The notes beneath the pieces are model-generated. The model ran no database searches, was not told the DNA's origin, and was given only the letters and a program-made list of their open reading frames with translations. Positions 14,732 to 23,811 of a DNA stretch of 64,000 nt are shown here, in pieces. The first letter of the stretch is position 1; every line of letters begins with the position of its first letter. The DNA lies in the NCBI GenBank assembly GCA_040349255.1, contig JBEQUE010000005.1, positions 3,265-67,264 on the forward strand, in the 5' to 3' direction. The stretch comes from DATMER01 sp040349255. Its GTDB lineage: Bacteria; Acidobacteriota; Thermoanaerobaculia; Multivoradales; UBA5704. The position numbers and the translations under genes are program-made.

Positions 14732-15808
14732 TTAGCTTAACGGATGAGCGAACCCGGAACCGAGCAGCTCCCGCGACAACTCGTCCATCCTCTGCCGGAA
14801 GTCCGCCTCCAGGGCCGCCTTCTCGCCCTCCGGCAGGAAGGACTGCCGCAGGGCGGCGAGCGACAGGCCGGCCAGCTCGGCGGGGGTGTAGCCGAACGCC
14901 TCGTGCAGGCGCAGGTACTCGCGGCTCAGGTCGGTGTCGAAGAAGGCGGGGTCGTCCGAATTGACCGAGACCGGGACGCCGGCCCGGTAGAGGCGGTCGA
15001 ACGAGTGGCTCTCGACGTCCGGGAAGACGCCGAGGCAGACGTTCGAGCTCGGGCAGACCTCCAGCGGGATGTGCCGGTCGCAGAGCTCCACGACGAGCGC
15101 CGGGTCCTCCACCGCCCGGACGCCGTGGCCGACGCGCTCGGCGCCGCAGACCTCCAGGACCGAGCGGATCGACTCCGGGCCGGCGTGCTCGCCGGCGTGC
15201 GCCACCCGGCGAAGACCTTCCCGGGCCGCGATCTCGAAATGCTCGCGGAACGGCTCGCTCGGGAAGCGCGACTCGCTGCCCGAGAGGCCCAGGGCCACCA
15301 CTCCGCGACTCCGGCCGGCCACGGCCCACTCCAGCGTGCGGTCCGCGGCCTCGACGCCCACGTTGCGCACGATGTCCGGAATGAGCCGGAGCCGCGAGCC
15401 GAAGCGCCGCTCCCCCTCCGCCATCGCCTCTTCGAGCGCGGCCAGGATCTCGTCTCCGTTGCCGCCGTTCGCGAGATGGGTGGAGATCGTGAAGTGGGTC
15501 TCGGTGTAGACCACGCCCTGCCCGGCCTGAGCCTCCACGAAGTCGAGCGCCAGGAGCTTGAAATCCTCGGGCCTGCGCAGCGCCCGCGAGCACGTGAGGT
15601 AGACCTGGACGAAGTGCTCGAAGTCGCGGAAGCGGAACCAGTTGCGGAGCCCCTCCTCGTCGCCGGCCGGCAGGTCGACGCCGTTGCGCCGCGCCAGCTC
15701 CAGGAGGACGCCGGGACGCATGGCGCCTTCCAGGTGGACGTGCAGCTCCACCTTGGGCATCCGCCGGAGGAAGAGCTCGACGCTCACCGGCTGCTCACCT
15801 GTTGGCAA
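14732..15808 (-). CDS. add: Adenosine deaminase
   Basis: 358 aa, a TIM-barrel metal-dependent hydrolase that converts adenosine or deoxyadenosine to inosine in purine salvage. The zinc ligands and catalytic residues are visible: H-x-H in VELHVHLEGAM near residue 20, HAGEH near residue 210, and the Asp pair in NSDDPAFFDT near residue 290. The family-typical CPSSNVCLGV segment is present. The start overlaps the coaD stop by 14 bases and the next gene begins 4 bases after its stop, so it is inside an operon. A relative acting on another purine, such as adenine, is possible but the length and motifs fit adenosine deaminase best. Confidence 0.92.
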   Translation of the reverse strand: MPTGEQPVSVELFLRRMPKVELHVHLEGAMRPGVLLELARRNGVDLPAGDEEGLRNWFRFRDFEHFVQVYLTCSRALRRPEDFKLLALDFVEAQAGQGVVYTETHFTISTHLANGGNGDEILAALEEAMAEGERRFGSRLRLIPDIVRNVGVEAADRTLEWAVAGRSRGVVALGLSGSESRFPSEPFREHFEIAAREGLRRVAHAGEHAGPESIRSVLEVCGAERVGHGVRAVEDPALVVELCDRHIPLEVCPSSNVCLGVFPDVESHSFDRLYRAGVPVSVNSDDPAFFDTDLSREYLRLHEAFGYTPAELAGLSLAALRQSFLPEGEKAALEADFRQRMDELSRELLGSGFAHPLS

Positions 15809-16316
15809 CTGCGGGGTCGGAGGGTCGGAGGCGGAGACGGAGGCGCTCCAGCACCAGGGCGGGCACCAGGCCGGTGAGGTCGCCGCCCAGGGCGTAGACC
15901 TCCTTGACCAGCCGGCTCGACAGGTAGCTGTAGTCCTCCCGCGGCATCATGAAGACGGTCTCGACGCGCGGGTTCAGGCGGCGGTTCATGAGCGCCATCT
16001 GGAACTCGTACTCGAAGTCCGAGACCGCCCGGAGGCCGCGCACCACGGCGCGGGCGCCGATCCGGTCGATGAAGTCGACGAGCAGCCCCGAGAAGCTCTC
16101 CACCCGGCAGTCCGCCCGGCCGTCGACGAGCGAGCGGATGGTCTCCATCCGCTCGTCCACGGAGAACAGCGGCTTCTTCTGCTCGTTGTAGAGCACCGCG
16201 ATGACGACCTCGTCGAACAGCGGCCGGCAGCGCTCGATGATGTCGAGGTGGCCGTTGTGGAGCGGATCGAACGTGCCGGGGTAAACGGCGATCCTCCTGG
16301 TCATCTCGCGGTTCAT
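15795..16316 (-). CDS. coaD: Pantetheine-phosphate adenylyltransferase
   Basis: 173 aa from the ATG at 16316, which overlaps the upstream stop by 4 bases (ATGA); an ATG at 16304 would give the more usual N-terminus MTRRIAVYPG. The enzyme transfers AMP to 4'-phosphopantetheine in coenzyme A synthesis. Motifs: TFDPLHNGHLD (the HxGH nucleotidyltransferase motif), RGLRAVSDFEYEFQM near residue 95, and SSRLVKEVYALGGDL near the end (the ISSTxVRE-like motif). The length is normal. Neither candidate start has a strong Shine-Dalgarno sequence, as expected for coupled translation. Confidence 0.95.
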   Translation of the reverse strand: MNREMTRRIAVYPGTFDPLHNGHLDIIERCRPLFDEVVIAVLYNEQKKPLFSVDERMETIRSLVDGRADCRVESFSGLLVDFIDRIGARAVVRGLRAVSDFEYEFQMALMNRRLNPRVETVFMMPREDYSYLSSRLVKEVYALGGDLTGLVPALVLERLRLRLRPSDPAVANR

Positions 16317-18484
16317 TTCGCGTCGCGCGCCTCGGAAAGGTTGAAGGTCACCACGTTGTAGGACGCGTCGGTGACCCGGAGCAGCAGCAGCGCCGGCCTG
16401 GCGTTCCCGGTCTCGATCACCAGCGTCTCGGTCTGGCCGTCGATCAGCCCGTCGGCCGACGGCACCGGCTTCCACTCCTGGGCGTCCACGCTGAACATGG
16501 CCTCCCGCAGCGGGCTCGCCGCGTCGCGCACGGTGGCGCGCACCTGGCCGCCCTTCCCAGACGGCCGATCCATCTTGACCAGGACCGGCGTGGTGTTGTC
16601 CACCACCACCGGGTCGCTCACCCGCTCGGCGACCTGGGCGCTGCCGGGGTCGTTCGACGGCCGGTCCGAGGCGCGCAGCCGGAAGCGGTAGATGCCGTCC
16701 GGCAGGGACGTGGCGTCGAACGCGTAGTAGTTGTCCTCCAGCTCGTCCGCGACCCGCAGCCAGTCGCCGTCCGAGGCGGCCGGCCGGAAGGAGAGCTCGT
16801 ACTCCAGCCCGTCCTGGTTGGGGTCGGAGGCGGTCCAGCGCAGCGTCCGGAAACCCTTCTTCCACAGCGGCTTGGTGCGGCCGTCGTCCTCGTCCGCGGG
16901 CTGGCCCACGGTGGTGAAGATCCCCTCGCGGGTGGGATGGGCCGGCTCGTAGACCTGGTTCGAGGGGTTGAAGTTCTGCGGCACCAGGATCTGGCCCGGC
17001 TCCAGCGCGCCGAACCCGTCGATGCGCGGGCTCAGGTTCTCCTGCCGGTAGGACAGCTCGGCGGTGTAGAGGACCGGAGGCGCGGAGTCCGAGTCCATCA
17101 CGGCCCGCCACTGGACGTAGCGTCCGCGGGGCAGGTCTTCGAGCGCGATCTCCTCGCCCTTCTTCGCCGCCGTCCAGGGCGACCAGGTACGGTCCGGCTC
17201 GGCGCTCATGCCGCTGCGGAACGAGAAGCGCACCGCGCTGCCGCCCGGCGTCTCGCCGCGCCACCGGAACGTTCCGAACCGGGCGGCCTGGCCGGCGTCG
17301 AGCGCCGCGCTGGTGTAGGTGCCGGTCTTCTCGGTCCGGGCCGTGACCCGGTAGAGCGCCGCCGCGTTCGTGGTGGCGAACGCCGGGCCGGCCTCGCCGG
17401 GGAGCAGGGCGACGATCTGGCGCTCGTCCACGTCCTTCTCCAGCAGGAGCTGGCGGTCGGACCAACTGTAAAGCTTACCTTCCAGGCCGGTCGCCGCCCA
17501 GAGGCGGCCCCGGGACCACAGCACGTCGTAGACGGTGTCGCCGGCGAAGCTCCAGAGGCTCTCCACCACTCCGGTGGGCGAGATCGAGAGCAGCTCGCTG
17601 CGCGGCCCGGTGGCGCCGGCCGGGCGGGAGCCCGCCGCAGTGTCTGCACCGGCCGCGCCCGCGTCGGGCTGCGCCTGGGCGTCACCAGCAGCGGGTTGGG
17701 AGAGGTCGACCAGGCTGGACTCGGAAGCGACGACGCCGGCGTAGCAGGTGCCGTCCGGCCCCACGGCCAGGGCCACGACCTCGGGCTCGTCGGCGTCGTA
17801 GAGGGTCCGGGCGTTGCCGTCCTTGCCGAGCCGCAGGATGAGCCCCTCGCCCGCGGTGCCGAGCAGGACGTCGCCGTCCGGCAGCACCTCCATGGAGCGC
17901 AGGTGGGTGTCGTCGCTGTCGTAGAGCACCTGGCCGCGGCCGTCGGCTCCCACCTTGAAGAGCTTGCCCTGGGTGCCGGTGGCGACGAGGAGGCCGCCGT
18001 CCTTCGCCCGCGCCAGCGCCCAGATGTAGGTCTCGCCGGGATCGAAGAAGACGTCCGATTTGCCGTTGGCGATGCGGTAGACCTTGCCGCGGGGCGAGGT
18101 ACCGGCGAAGACCGTGCCGTCGGGGTCGGCCCAGACGGCGAAGACCTCGGGCTCCGGCGCGGCGAAGAGCTCGGAGACCTTTCCCTTCGAGTCGATCCGC
18201 AGGACCTTGCCGGCGTTGCCCGTGCCGACCACCCAGCCGTCACCCCCGCCGATACCGCCACCCGCGGCGGAGAGCAGGAAGGGCTCGCCGATCGAGGCCA
18301 CGCGCTCGGCGCGCGGGGCGAGCGTCATGCGACCGAGCGAGTCGACGCTCACCCCTTCCAGCGTGCCGGCGAGGAAGCCGGCCTGGTTCTGGGTCTGGAA
18401 GATGTGGACCTGGGTGGCGGCCAGCGGCGCCAGGCCCAGGAGAAGGAACAGCGCGAGTCCGGTCCCCGCCGCCCGTCTCTTCAA
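16313..18484 (-). CDS. Secreted beta-propeller protein
   Basis: 723 aa. An N-terminal signal peptide (ALFLLLGLAPLAA) is followed by about 350 residues of repeated blades with the pattern GxxxVGTGNAGKVLRID, VFAGTSPRGKVYRI, LLVATGTQGKLFKV, VLLGTAGEGLILRL, typical of NHL/SMP-30-like propellers. The C-terminal 350 residues contain fibronectin- or Ig-like strands (FRWRGETPGG; LRWTASDPNQDGLEYEL; GIYRFRLRASDRPSNDPG). It overlaps the S55 peptidase gene and coaD by 4 bases each. The pairing with an S55 peptidase suggests the two act together outside the membrane. Ligand and function unknown. Confidence 0.8.
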   Translation of the reverse strand: MKRRAAGTGLALFLLLGLAPLAATQVHIFQTQNQAGFLAGTLEGVSVDSLGRMTLAPRAERVASIGEPFLLSAAGGGIGGGDGWVVGTGNAGKVLRIDSKGKVSELFAAPEPEVFAVWADPDGTVFAGTSPRGKVYRIANGKSDVFFDPGETYIWALARAKDGGLLVATGTQGKLFKVGADGRGQVLYDSDDTHLRSMEVLPDGDVLLGTAGEGLILRLGKDGNARTLYDADEPEVVALAVGPDGTCYAGVVASESSLVDLSQPAAGDAQAQPDAGAAGADTAAGSRPAGATGPRSELLSISPTGVVESLWSFAGDTVYDVLWSRGRLWAATGLEGKLYSWSDRQLLLEKDVDERQIVALLPGEAGPAFATTNAAALYRVTARTEKTGTYTSAALDAGQAARFGTFRWRGETPGGSAVRFSFRSGMSAEPDRTWSPWTAAKKGEEIALEDLPRGRYVQWRAVMDSDSAPPVLYTAELSYRQENLSPRIDGFGALEPGQILVPQNFNPSNQVYEPAHPTREGIFTTVGQPADEDDGRTKPLWKKGFRTLRWTASDPNQDGLEYELSFRPAASDGDWLRVADELEDNYYAFDATSLPDGIYRFRLRASDRPSNDPGSAQVAERVSDPVVVDNTTPVLVKMDRPSGKGGQVRATVRDAASPLREAMFSVDAQEWKPVPSADGLIDGQTETLVIETGNARPALLLLRVTDASYNVVTFNLSEARDAK

Positions 18485-20433
18485 CGGCCACCCCCGCCCG
18501 TCGAGCCCGTCGAAGACGCCGAGGACACCGTCTCCCCCGTCTCCTCCTGCTTCGGTGTCTCCTCCCCGCCTCCCGGCACGGGCTCTCGCCGCCGGACCTC
18601 CAGGTCGACCCGCACCAGGCCCGAGATGGGCATGGAGAGGGTCTCATCCTTCTCCTGGGCGATGGTGGCGCGCAGCGGCACGGCGCTGTCGGACGAGGCC
18701 GCTCCCCAGAGCGAGCGCACGGAGCCGGGCAGGCGCGGCATCACCTCGCCGGCCACCGAGAGGCCCGGACCGCCGTAGACGCCGAGCACCACCAGGTCGC
18801 GCCGCGAATGGAGCGAGCGCAGCAGCTTCAGGAGCTGGGGGAAATTCACCGGATCGGCCGGCTCCAGCGTGAGGCGGGCCCCGTCGGCGCTCGCGCCGTC
18901 GCCGATCAGCAGCGAGTAGCGGCCGGCTGGCACGTCCTCCGGCAGGTCGATCGAGACCGAGTGCCGGAAGCGCTCTCCGCGGTAGGCGGCGAGGTCGAGG
19001 TTGATCCCGACCCGATCGCCCGGCCGCACCACGGTGCGGTCGGCCTGGGCGCCCACCAGCGTGGCGGCGCGCGGCTGGAGCGACTGGGCGACGTCGACCT
19101 GGATGTCCTCGAAGCCCACCTTCTCGATCGCGCTCTGGCTCACGTAGGACGCCACGGCCATCAGGAACGCCGCGGCCTCGCTCGTGGCGCTGTCGCCGTC
19201 GAAGCTCTGCTTCACCTCCAGGTCGCCGTACTTCTTCAGCCGGAAGCGGGCGGTCACGTCGAGCCCCTGCGAGCCCGAGGTGTACGACGCGGATTCGAGG
19301 CCCGCCACGAGCGAGCTGCTGACCAGCATCGGGGTGTAGAGCGGCACGTCCGCGAGACGCATCCTGAACTCGCGCGGCTTGTCGCTGCCGCCGCCCGAGA
19401 GGCGCAGCACCATGGGCACGGTCGAGGGCTTGAGGCCGAGCCGCCCCTGGATGCCGGCCTTGCGGTCCTGCTCGAAGGCGCCGATCTCCTCGCCGAGGTT
19501 GGAGATCTTGAAGGAGCTGTTCTGGTTCGAGAGAACCATCACCACCTCGGCGCTCGACATGGGCACGTTGATCGGGCCGAGACCGAGGAACGGATGGCCG
19601 AAGGCGAGCACCTGGTCGCCGTAGCGGTCGGTCACCGTGCCGATCGCCGCCAGCCGGAAGTCGCCGTCCACCAGCACGATGCCCACGGCGCTGCCGAGCT
19701 TGAGGTCGTTGTCGGTGTCCTCCGGCCGCGCCTTGCCCGCGGAGCTGACCGAGCCGAGCGCCTGGCGCAGGATGCCCATCGACTGCTCGCCGAAGCCGGA
19801 GGTGGTCCACTGCACGCTCGCCACGCCGTCGTTCGGCATGCGCGGCCGGAGCTTCGCCAGCTCGCGCTGGAAGAGGTCCGGCGGGATCTTGCCGGAGAGG
19901 AGGTCCGTGAGGGGGATCGGCGCATGGGCGGGGACCGGCGGGATCGGCGTGACGGGCTCCATGCCTTTGAGGCCGGAGAGCCGCCGCATGGACTCGATCG
20001 GCGTGATGCCCGCGATGGCCTCGTGCGAGAACGGCCAGCTGAACGCGACCGCGCCGGCCAGGCGGCCGTCGAGGAAGACCGGGCTGCCGCTCATGCCGGA
20101 GGCGACGCCGCTCTTCTCCAGCCCCTTGCCGGTCAGCCGGGCCAGGATGTAGCTCATGTCCACGGCGTTCTGGTTGCGCAGGATACCGACGACCTCGACC
20201 TCGAAGCGCTCGGGCTCGCTGCCGGAGAACACGCTGAGGCCGTAGCCCTTCTGGCCGGCCTTGACCTCGTCGACCGAGATGATCGGCAGCTCCTTGGGGC
20301 CGAGCCCCTGGCGCTCGACGGGCATCGTGGGCTGGGGGACCTGGGTGGGCGCCTGGGCCGAGGCGACCCCGGGAACCGCGAGGAGGAGCAGGCCCGCGAG
20401 GGTCTGCCGGCGAAGACGGGACAATCGAATCAT
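18481..20433 (-). CDS. SpoIVB-type (S55) serine peptidase, secreted
   Basis: 650 aa. A signal peptide (LAGLLLLAVPGVASA) is followed by an S55-like domain: EVKAGQKGYGLSVFSG near residue 55, and the catalytic Ser in SGVASGMSGSPVFLDGRLAG near residue 115. Further conserved segments, ATVTDRYGDQVLAFGHPF-like near residue 260, fit the PDZ-less S55 proteins of Acidobacteriota and relatives. The second half is beta-rich and unassigned. It overlaps tsaC and the propeller gene by 4 bases each. Sporulation is not implied: the family is widespread in non-sporulating bacteria. Substrate unknown. Confidence 0.83.
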   Translation of the reverse strand: MIRLSRLRRQTLAGLLLLAVPGVASAQAPTQVPQPTMPVERQGLGPKELPIISVDEVKAGQKGYGLSVFSGSEPERFEVEVVGILRNQNAVDMSYILARLTGKGLEKSGVASGMSGSPVFLDGRLAGAVAFSWPFSHEAIAGITPIESMRRLSGLKGMEPVTPIPPVPAHAPIPLTDLLSGKIPPDLFQRELAKLRPRMPNDGVASVQWTTSGFGEQSMGILRQALGSVSSAGKARPEDTDNDLKLGSAVGIVLVDGDFRLAAIGTVTDRYGDQVLAFGHPFLGLGPINVPMSSAEVVMVLSNQNSSFKISNLGEEIGAFEQDRKAGIQGRLGLKPSTVPMVLRLSGGGSDKPREFRMRLADVPLYTPMLVSSSLVAGLESASYTSGSQGLDVTARFRLKKYGDLEVKQSFDGDSATSEAAAFLMAVASYVSQSAIEKVGFEDIQVDVAQSLQPRAATLVGAQADRTVVRPGDRVGINLDLAAYRGERFRHSVSIDLPEDVPAGRYSLLIGDGASADGARLTLEPADPVNFPQLLKLLRSLHSRRDLVVLGVYGGPGLSVAGEVMPRLPGSVRSLWGAASSDSAVPLRATIAQEKDETLSMPISGLVRVDLEVRRREPVPGGGEETPKQEETGETVSSASSTGSTGGGGR

Positions 20434-21080
20434 TCTTCCTCTCCCTGGGCTGCGTGGAGCGCCAGCGCCTCGCGCAGCCGATCGACGGGGAATCTCCCAG
20501 TCCGTAGAACCACAGGTCCGCCCTCCTCTATTGCCACCAGCGTGGAGGGGGGCCCGCCGGGCAGGATTCCGCCGTCCACCACCACCGCATCCTCGCCCGC
20601 CAGCAGCTCCGCCGCGCCCGCGGGGTCCAGCACCGGTTCTCCACCGCTCGGGTTGGCGCTGGTGGCCGTGAGCCCGTGCCCCAGCTCGCCGAGCAGGCGC
20701 CGCAGGCCGTCGTGGCCCGGAACCCGCACCGCGAGCGCCGACTCCCCCGCGCTGGCCGGAAGCGGCCGCGCAACGGGCAGGACCACGGTGAGAGGCCCCG
20801 GCCAGCAGGCGGAGAGGGGGATCAGTATAGAAAGGTCCGGATCGATCCCCAAATCCGCGAGCTGCTCCGGTCCGGCCACCACCACGGGGAGCGCCTTCCT
20901 TGGCTCGCGCCCCTTGATGCGATAGATCGCCTCGACGCCGATCCGGTTCCGCGGATCGGCTCCGAAGCCGTAGCTCGACCCGGTCGGGATGGCCAGGACG
21001 CCGCCCCGCCGCAGCAGCGCGCGCAGCGGCTCGACCGGCTCGCCCGGGCGCCAGAACGGAGCGGGGCTCCGGTCTCTCAT
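20430..21080 (-). CDS. tsaC: L-threonylcarbamoyladenylate synthase
   Basis: 216 aa, YrdC/Sua5 domain. The enzyme makes threonylcarbamoyl-AMP from threonine, bicarbonate and ATP for the t6A37 modification of tRNA. Diagnostic segments are IPTGSSYGFGADPRN near residue 32, IKGREPRKALPVVV near residue 55, and LTATSANPSGGEPV near residue 140. The length fits the short TsaC type without the Sua5 extension. It lies between recN and the S55 peptidase with 4-base overlaps on both sides. Confidence 0.93.
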   Translation of the reverse strand: MRDRSPAPFWRPGEPVEPLRALLRRGGVLAIPTGSSYGFGADPRNRIGVEAIYRIKGREPRKALPVVVAGPEQLADLGIDPDLSILIPLSACWPGPLTVVLPVARPLPASAGESALAVRVPGHDGLRRLLGELGHGLTATSANPSGGEPVLDPAGAAELLAGEDAVVVDGGILPGGPPSTLVAIEEGGPVVLRTGRFPVDRLREALALHAAQGEEE

Positions 21081-22837
21081 GATCGACGCCTGGCTTTCGC
21101 GGGCTTCGGCGCGGGCCGCGCTCCGCCCTCGATCAGCTCCCGGGCGTGCGACAGCGAGAGCGGCGTCACCGCGGAGCCGGCGAGCATGCGCGCCACCTCC
21201 TCGACCCGGGCGCCGGCGGCCAGCTCCTCGACCTTGACCCGGGTGCGGCCCTTGTCCACGGTCTTGCTCACCTTGAAATGGGCGTCGGCGAAGCAGGCCA
21301 CCTGCGGCAGATGGGTGACGGCGAGGATCTGCCCGCCCTCGGCCAGCCGCTGCAGCTTGCGTCCGAGCGCCGCGGCCTCGGCGCCGCCGATGCCGGTGTC
21401 GACCTCGTCGAACACCAGGCTCGGCCGTGCGGTCTCTGCGGCGGTCGCCTCGCCATGGGCGGCGAGCTGGAGGGCGAGGTGGATGCGCGACAGCTCGCCG
21501 CCGGAGGCGATGCGGGCGAGAGGCCGCGGCTCCTCGCCGGGGTTCGGAGCGAACAGAAAGACGACCTGGTCCACGCCGTCGCGGCCGAAGTCGACCGCCA
21601 CGCCGTCGAGCACCAAGGGACTGTCGGCGCGCCGCCGCCGCTCCAGGGCCACGCCGAGGCGGGCGCGGCCGAGCCCGAGGTCCTTGAGCTCGCCCTCGAT
21701 GCGCTCGACGAGCGCCTTGCCCCAGCGCTCGCGGGCCTGCGAGAGCGCCACGGCCGCGTCGCGGTACTCCCGGAGCGCGGCGGCCACGCGGGCCTGCAGC
21801 TCGTCGCGGTTCTCGGCGTCCCCTTCGAGCTCGGCCAGCTCGGCCTCGATCTCGGCACGGCGGGCGAGGACGGCCACCGTATCGCCGCCGTGTTTGCGCG
21901 AGAGGCGCTCCAAAAGGGCCAGCCGCTCCTCGATGAAGTCGAGCCGGGCGGGGTCGGCCTCCAGGCCGTCGAGCCGGTGGCCGAGCGCGGTGGACAGCTC
22001 GGCGAGCCGGATGCGCACCTCCTCCAGCTCGGCGTTCCAGGCCGCGGCCTGCGGCTCCCAGGCCTCGACGTCCGCGAGCAGGCCCTGGCTCTTGCCGACC
22101 CGCTCCAGGGCCGAGCCTTCCTCCTCGGAGATCAGGGAGAACGCGGTGCCGAGAGCGCGGGTTATGGCCTCGGCATGGCGCAGCACCTCGCGCTCGGAGC
22201 GCAGCTCGGCGTCCTCGCCGGCGCGGATCTTCGCGGCGTCGATCTCGGACGTTTGGAAGCGCAGCAGGTCGACGCGCTCGCGCCGCGCCCGGTCGTCGCC
22301 GGTCAGGTGCTCCAGCCGCTCGGCGAGCCGCGAGTGCTGGTCGAACGCGGACTCGACCCGACCGAGCAGGGGTCCTCCTTCAGGGCCGCCGCTCCGGTCG
22401 AGCATGCGCTTCTGAAGCTCGGGCTCGACCAGGCCCATCTCGTCGCGCTGGCCGTGGATGCGCAGGAGATACGGCGCGAGGTCCGAGAGCAGCCGGAGCG
22501 TGGTCGGCTGGTCGTTGACGAACACCCGGTTGCGTCCGCTGCGCGCGATCTCGCGCCGCACGAGCACCTCACGGCCTTCGGCTTCGAGCCCGGCCTCCTC
22601 GAAGACCGAGCGCCAGGCGTCGCCTTCGAGCTCGAACACGCCGCTCACCGTGAGCGCTTCGGCGTCGGAGCGGATCATCTCCGTGCTGGCCCGGGAGCCG
22701 GAGAGAAGCGACAGAGAGTCGACGATGATCGACTTGCCCGCCCCGGTCTCACCCGAGAGGATGTTCAGGCCGGCCCCCAGCTCGACGGAGGCTTCGGCCA
22801 TGACGGCCAGGTTGCGGACGTGGATTTCGCGCAGCAC
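21077..22837 (-). CDS. recN: DNA repair ATPase RecN
   Basis: 586 aa, an SMC-like protein for double-strand break repair. Walker A is GETGAGKSIIVDSL near residue 30, the ABC signature is IASGGELSRIHLAL near residue 449 and Walker B is LVFDEVDTGIGG near residue 480. The middle 250 residues are coiled coil rich in Glu, Ala, Leu and Arg. It is the first gene of the minus-strand run recN-tsaC-S55-propeller-coaD-add-sigma-anti-sigma. The 81-base gap upstream is shared with the divergent MNT gene. No LexA box is evident by eye. Confidence 0.96.
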   Translation of the reverse strand: MLREIHVRNLAVMAEASVELGAGLNILSGETGAGKSIIVDSLSLLSGSRASTEMIRSDAEALTVSGVFELEGDAWRSVFEEAGLEAEGREVLVRREIARSGRNRVFVNDQPTTLRLLSDLAPYLLRIHGQRDEMGLVEPELQKRMLDRSGGPEGGPLLGRVESAFDQHSRLAERLEHLTGDDRARRERVDLLRFQTSEIDAAKIRAGEDAELRSEREVLRHAEAITRALGTAFSLISEEEGSALERVGKSQGLLADVEAWEPQAAAWNAELEEVRIRLAELSTALGHRLDGLEADPARLDFIEERLALLERLSRKHGGDTVAVLARRAEIEAELAELEGDAENRDELQARVAAALREYRDAAVALSQARERWGKALVERIEGELKDLGLGRARLGVALERRRRADSPLVLDGVAVDFGRDGVDQVVFLFAPNPGEEPRPLARIASGGELSRIHLALQLAAHGEATAAETARPSLVFDEVDTGIGGAEAAALGRKLQRLAEGGQILAVTHLPQVACFADAHFKVSKTVDKGRTRVKVEELAAGARVEEVARMLAGSAVTPLSLSHARELIEGGARPAPKPAKARRRS

Positions 22838-22906
22838 GCGGTGATCGGGGAAGCTCCAGAGATCGGTCTGCCGGAGGCGAAAGGGAGTGTATCAGAGGGG
22901 GCAACG

Positions 22907-22912
22907 TATAAT
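22907..22912 (+). promoter_or_regulatory. TATAAT -10 element before the MNT gene
   Basis: A perfect TATAAT lies 6 bases before the ATG at 22919, so transcription would begin at or next to the start codon and give a leaderless mRNA. No good -35 is seen at 16-18 bases upstream. The same arrangement of a -10-like hexamer directly before the start is seen at lipB and lipA. Confidence 0.4.
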
Positions 22913-22918
22913 GTCGCC

Positions 22919-23368
22919 ATGGAGAAAACAGGTTCCGACATCGCCGAACGCGCCGAGCGCATCGAAGCGCTCGTCGGCGCCTGCCGGGAGGTCCTGCGCT
23001 CGGAGGGCTCCGACAGGATCGAGGCGGTCTTCCTGTACGGCAGCTCGCTGGACGACGGGTTCAGACCGGACAGCGACGTGGACCTGGCCGTCCTGGACGA
23101 CGGGAAGGACCGCCTGAGCTGGCGCGACCAGGCCCGCCTGATGGACGCCCTGGAGCGTGCGACCGGAAAGGGAGTCGACCTTCGGATGCTCCGGGAGAGC
23201 AGCCCGTCGCACCAGGCGCACGTGCTGGAGCGAGGCCGCCTGGTGTGGTCTCGCGATTCCGGAGTCGTCGAAGGCTACGCCCTGGACCTCCGAAGCGCCG
23301 CGAAGGCCGAGCGCGACCGCGCCGAGTCGGAATGGCCGCGGATGCTGAGACGGCTGGCCGGCCGCTGA
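22919..23368 (+). CDS. MNT-type nucleotidyltransferase (antitoxin-like)
   Basis: 149 aa from the ATG at 22919; a longer frame upstream is antisense to recN. The minimal nucleotidyltransferase motif is intact: GS-x10-DxD in YGSSLDDGFRPDSDVDLAV near residues 40-58. In MntA/HepT toxin–antitoxin pairs this enzyme AMPylates and so silences the HEPN RNase. The C-terminal 40 residues are helical (AAKAERDRAESEWPRML). The partner HEPN gene begins 10 bases downstream. Because that partner lacks the usual target Tyr, what this enzyme modifies here is unclear. Confidence 0.85.
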   Translation: MEKTGSDIAERAERIEALVGACREVLRSEGSDRIEAVFLYGSSLDDGFRPDSDVDLAVLDDGKDRLSWRDQARLMDALERATGKGVDLRMLRESSPSHQAHVLERGRLVWSRDSGVVEGYALDLRSAAKAERDRAESEWPRMLRRLAGR

Positions 23369-23378
23369 CCCGCGCTCC

Positions 23379-23810
23379 ATGGTGAACCGCGAGTACCTCC
23401 TGGAGCAGTTCCACCTCGCCGAGGAGTATCTCGGGCGGGCCCGGGCGATCGCCGGCCTCTCTCTGGAGGCCTACGTCCAGGACAAGAACGCGGTCGACGC
23501 GAGCGTCCGCCAGCTCACGGTCTTGTTCGAAACCTGCCACAACATCGGGAAGCACCTGATCTCCCGGCACGAATGGCGCGCCCCGGGCAGCAAGGCGGAG
23601 ACCTTCGAGATCCTGGCGGAGCACTCCGTTCTGCCTCTGAACCTGGTCGAGGCCTTCCAGGGAGCCTCCCGCTTCCGGAACCTGGTCACCTACCAGACGG
23701 CCGTCGTGCGGGACGAGCTGGTCTACGAGGTTCTCAAGAGCCACCTGGAGGACTTCGACCGCTTCCTGTCGTGCGTGGCCCGCTGGCTGGAGAGCGAAAA
23801 CCCCGGCTGA
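23379..23810 (+). CDS. HepT-like HEPN protein with degenerate active site
   Basis: 143 aa, all helical, aligned by eye with HepT/DUF86 proteins: VRQLTVLFETCHNIGKHLI near residue 48, FEILAEHSVLPLNLVEAFQG near residue 75 and RFRNLVTYQTAVVRDELVY near residue 97. HepT RNases carry R-x4-H-x-Y at this last place; here the matching residues are R-x4-Y-x-T, so both the catalytic His and the Tyr that the MNT partner AMPylates are gone. It is 10 bases downstream of an MNT gene whose own motif is intact. It may be a dead toxin, or a HEPN protein kept for a non-nuclease role. Confidence 0.8.
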   Translation: MVNREYLLEQFHLAEEYLGRARAIAGLSLEAYVQDKNAVDASVRQLTVLFETCHNIGKHLISRHEWRAPGSKAETFEILAEHSVLPLNLVEAFQGASRFRNLVTYQTAVVRDELVYEVLKSHLEDFDRFLSCVARWLESENPG

Positions 23811-23811
23811 A

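Noticed and set aside
18481..20433. Sporulation-specific SpoIVB
   Set aside because: The S55 fold is shared, but size, signal peptide and context (no sporulation genes) argue against it.
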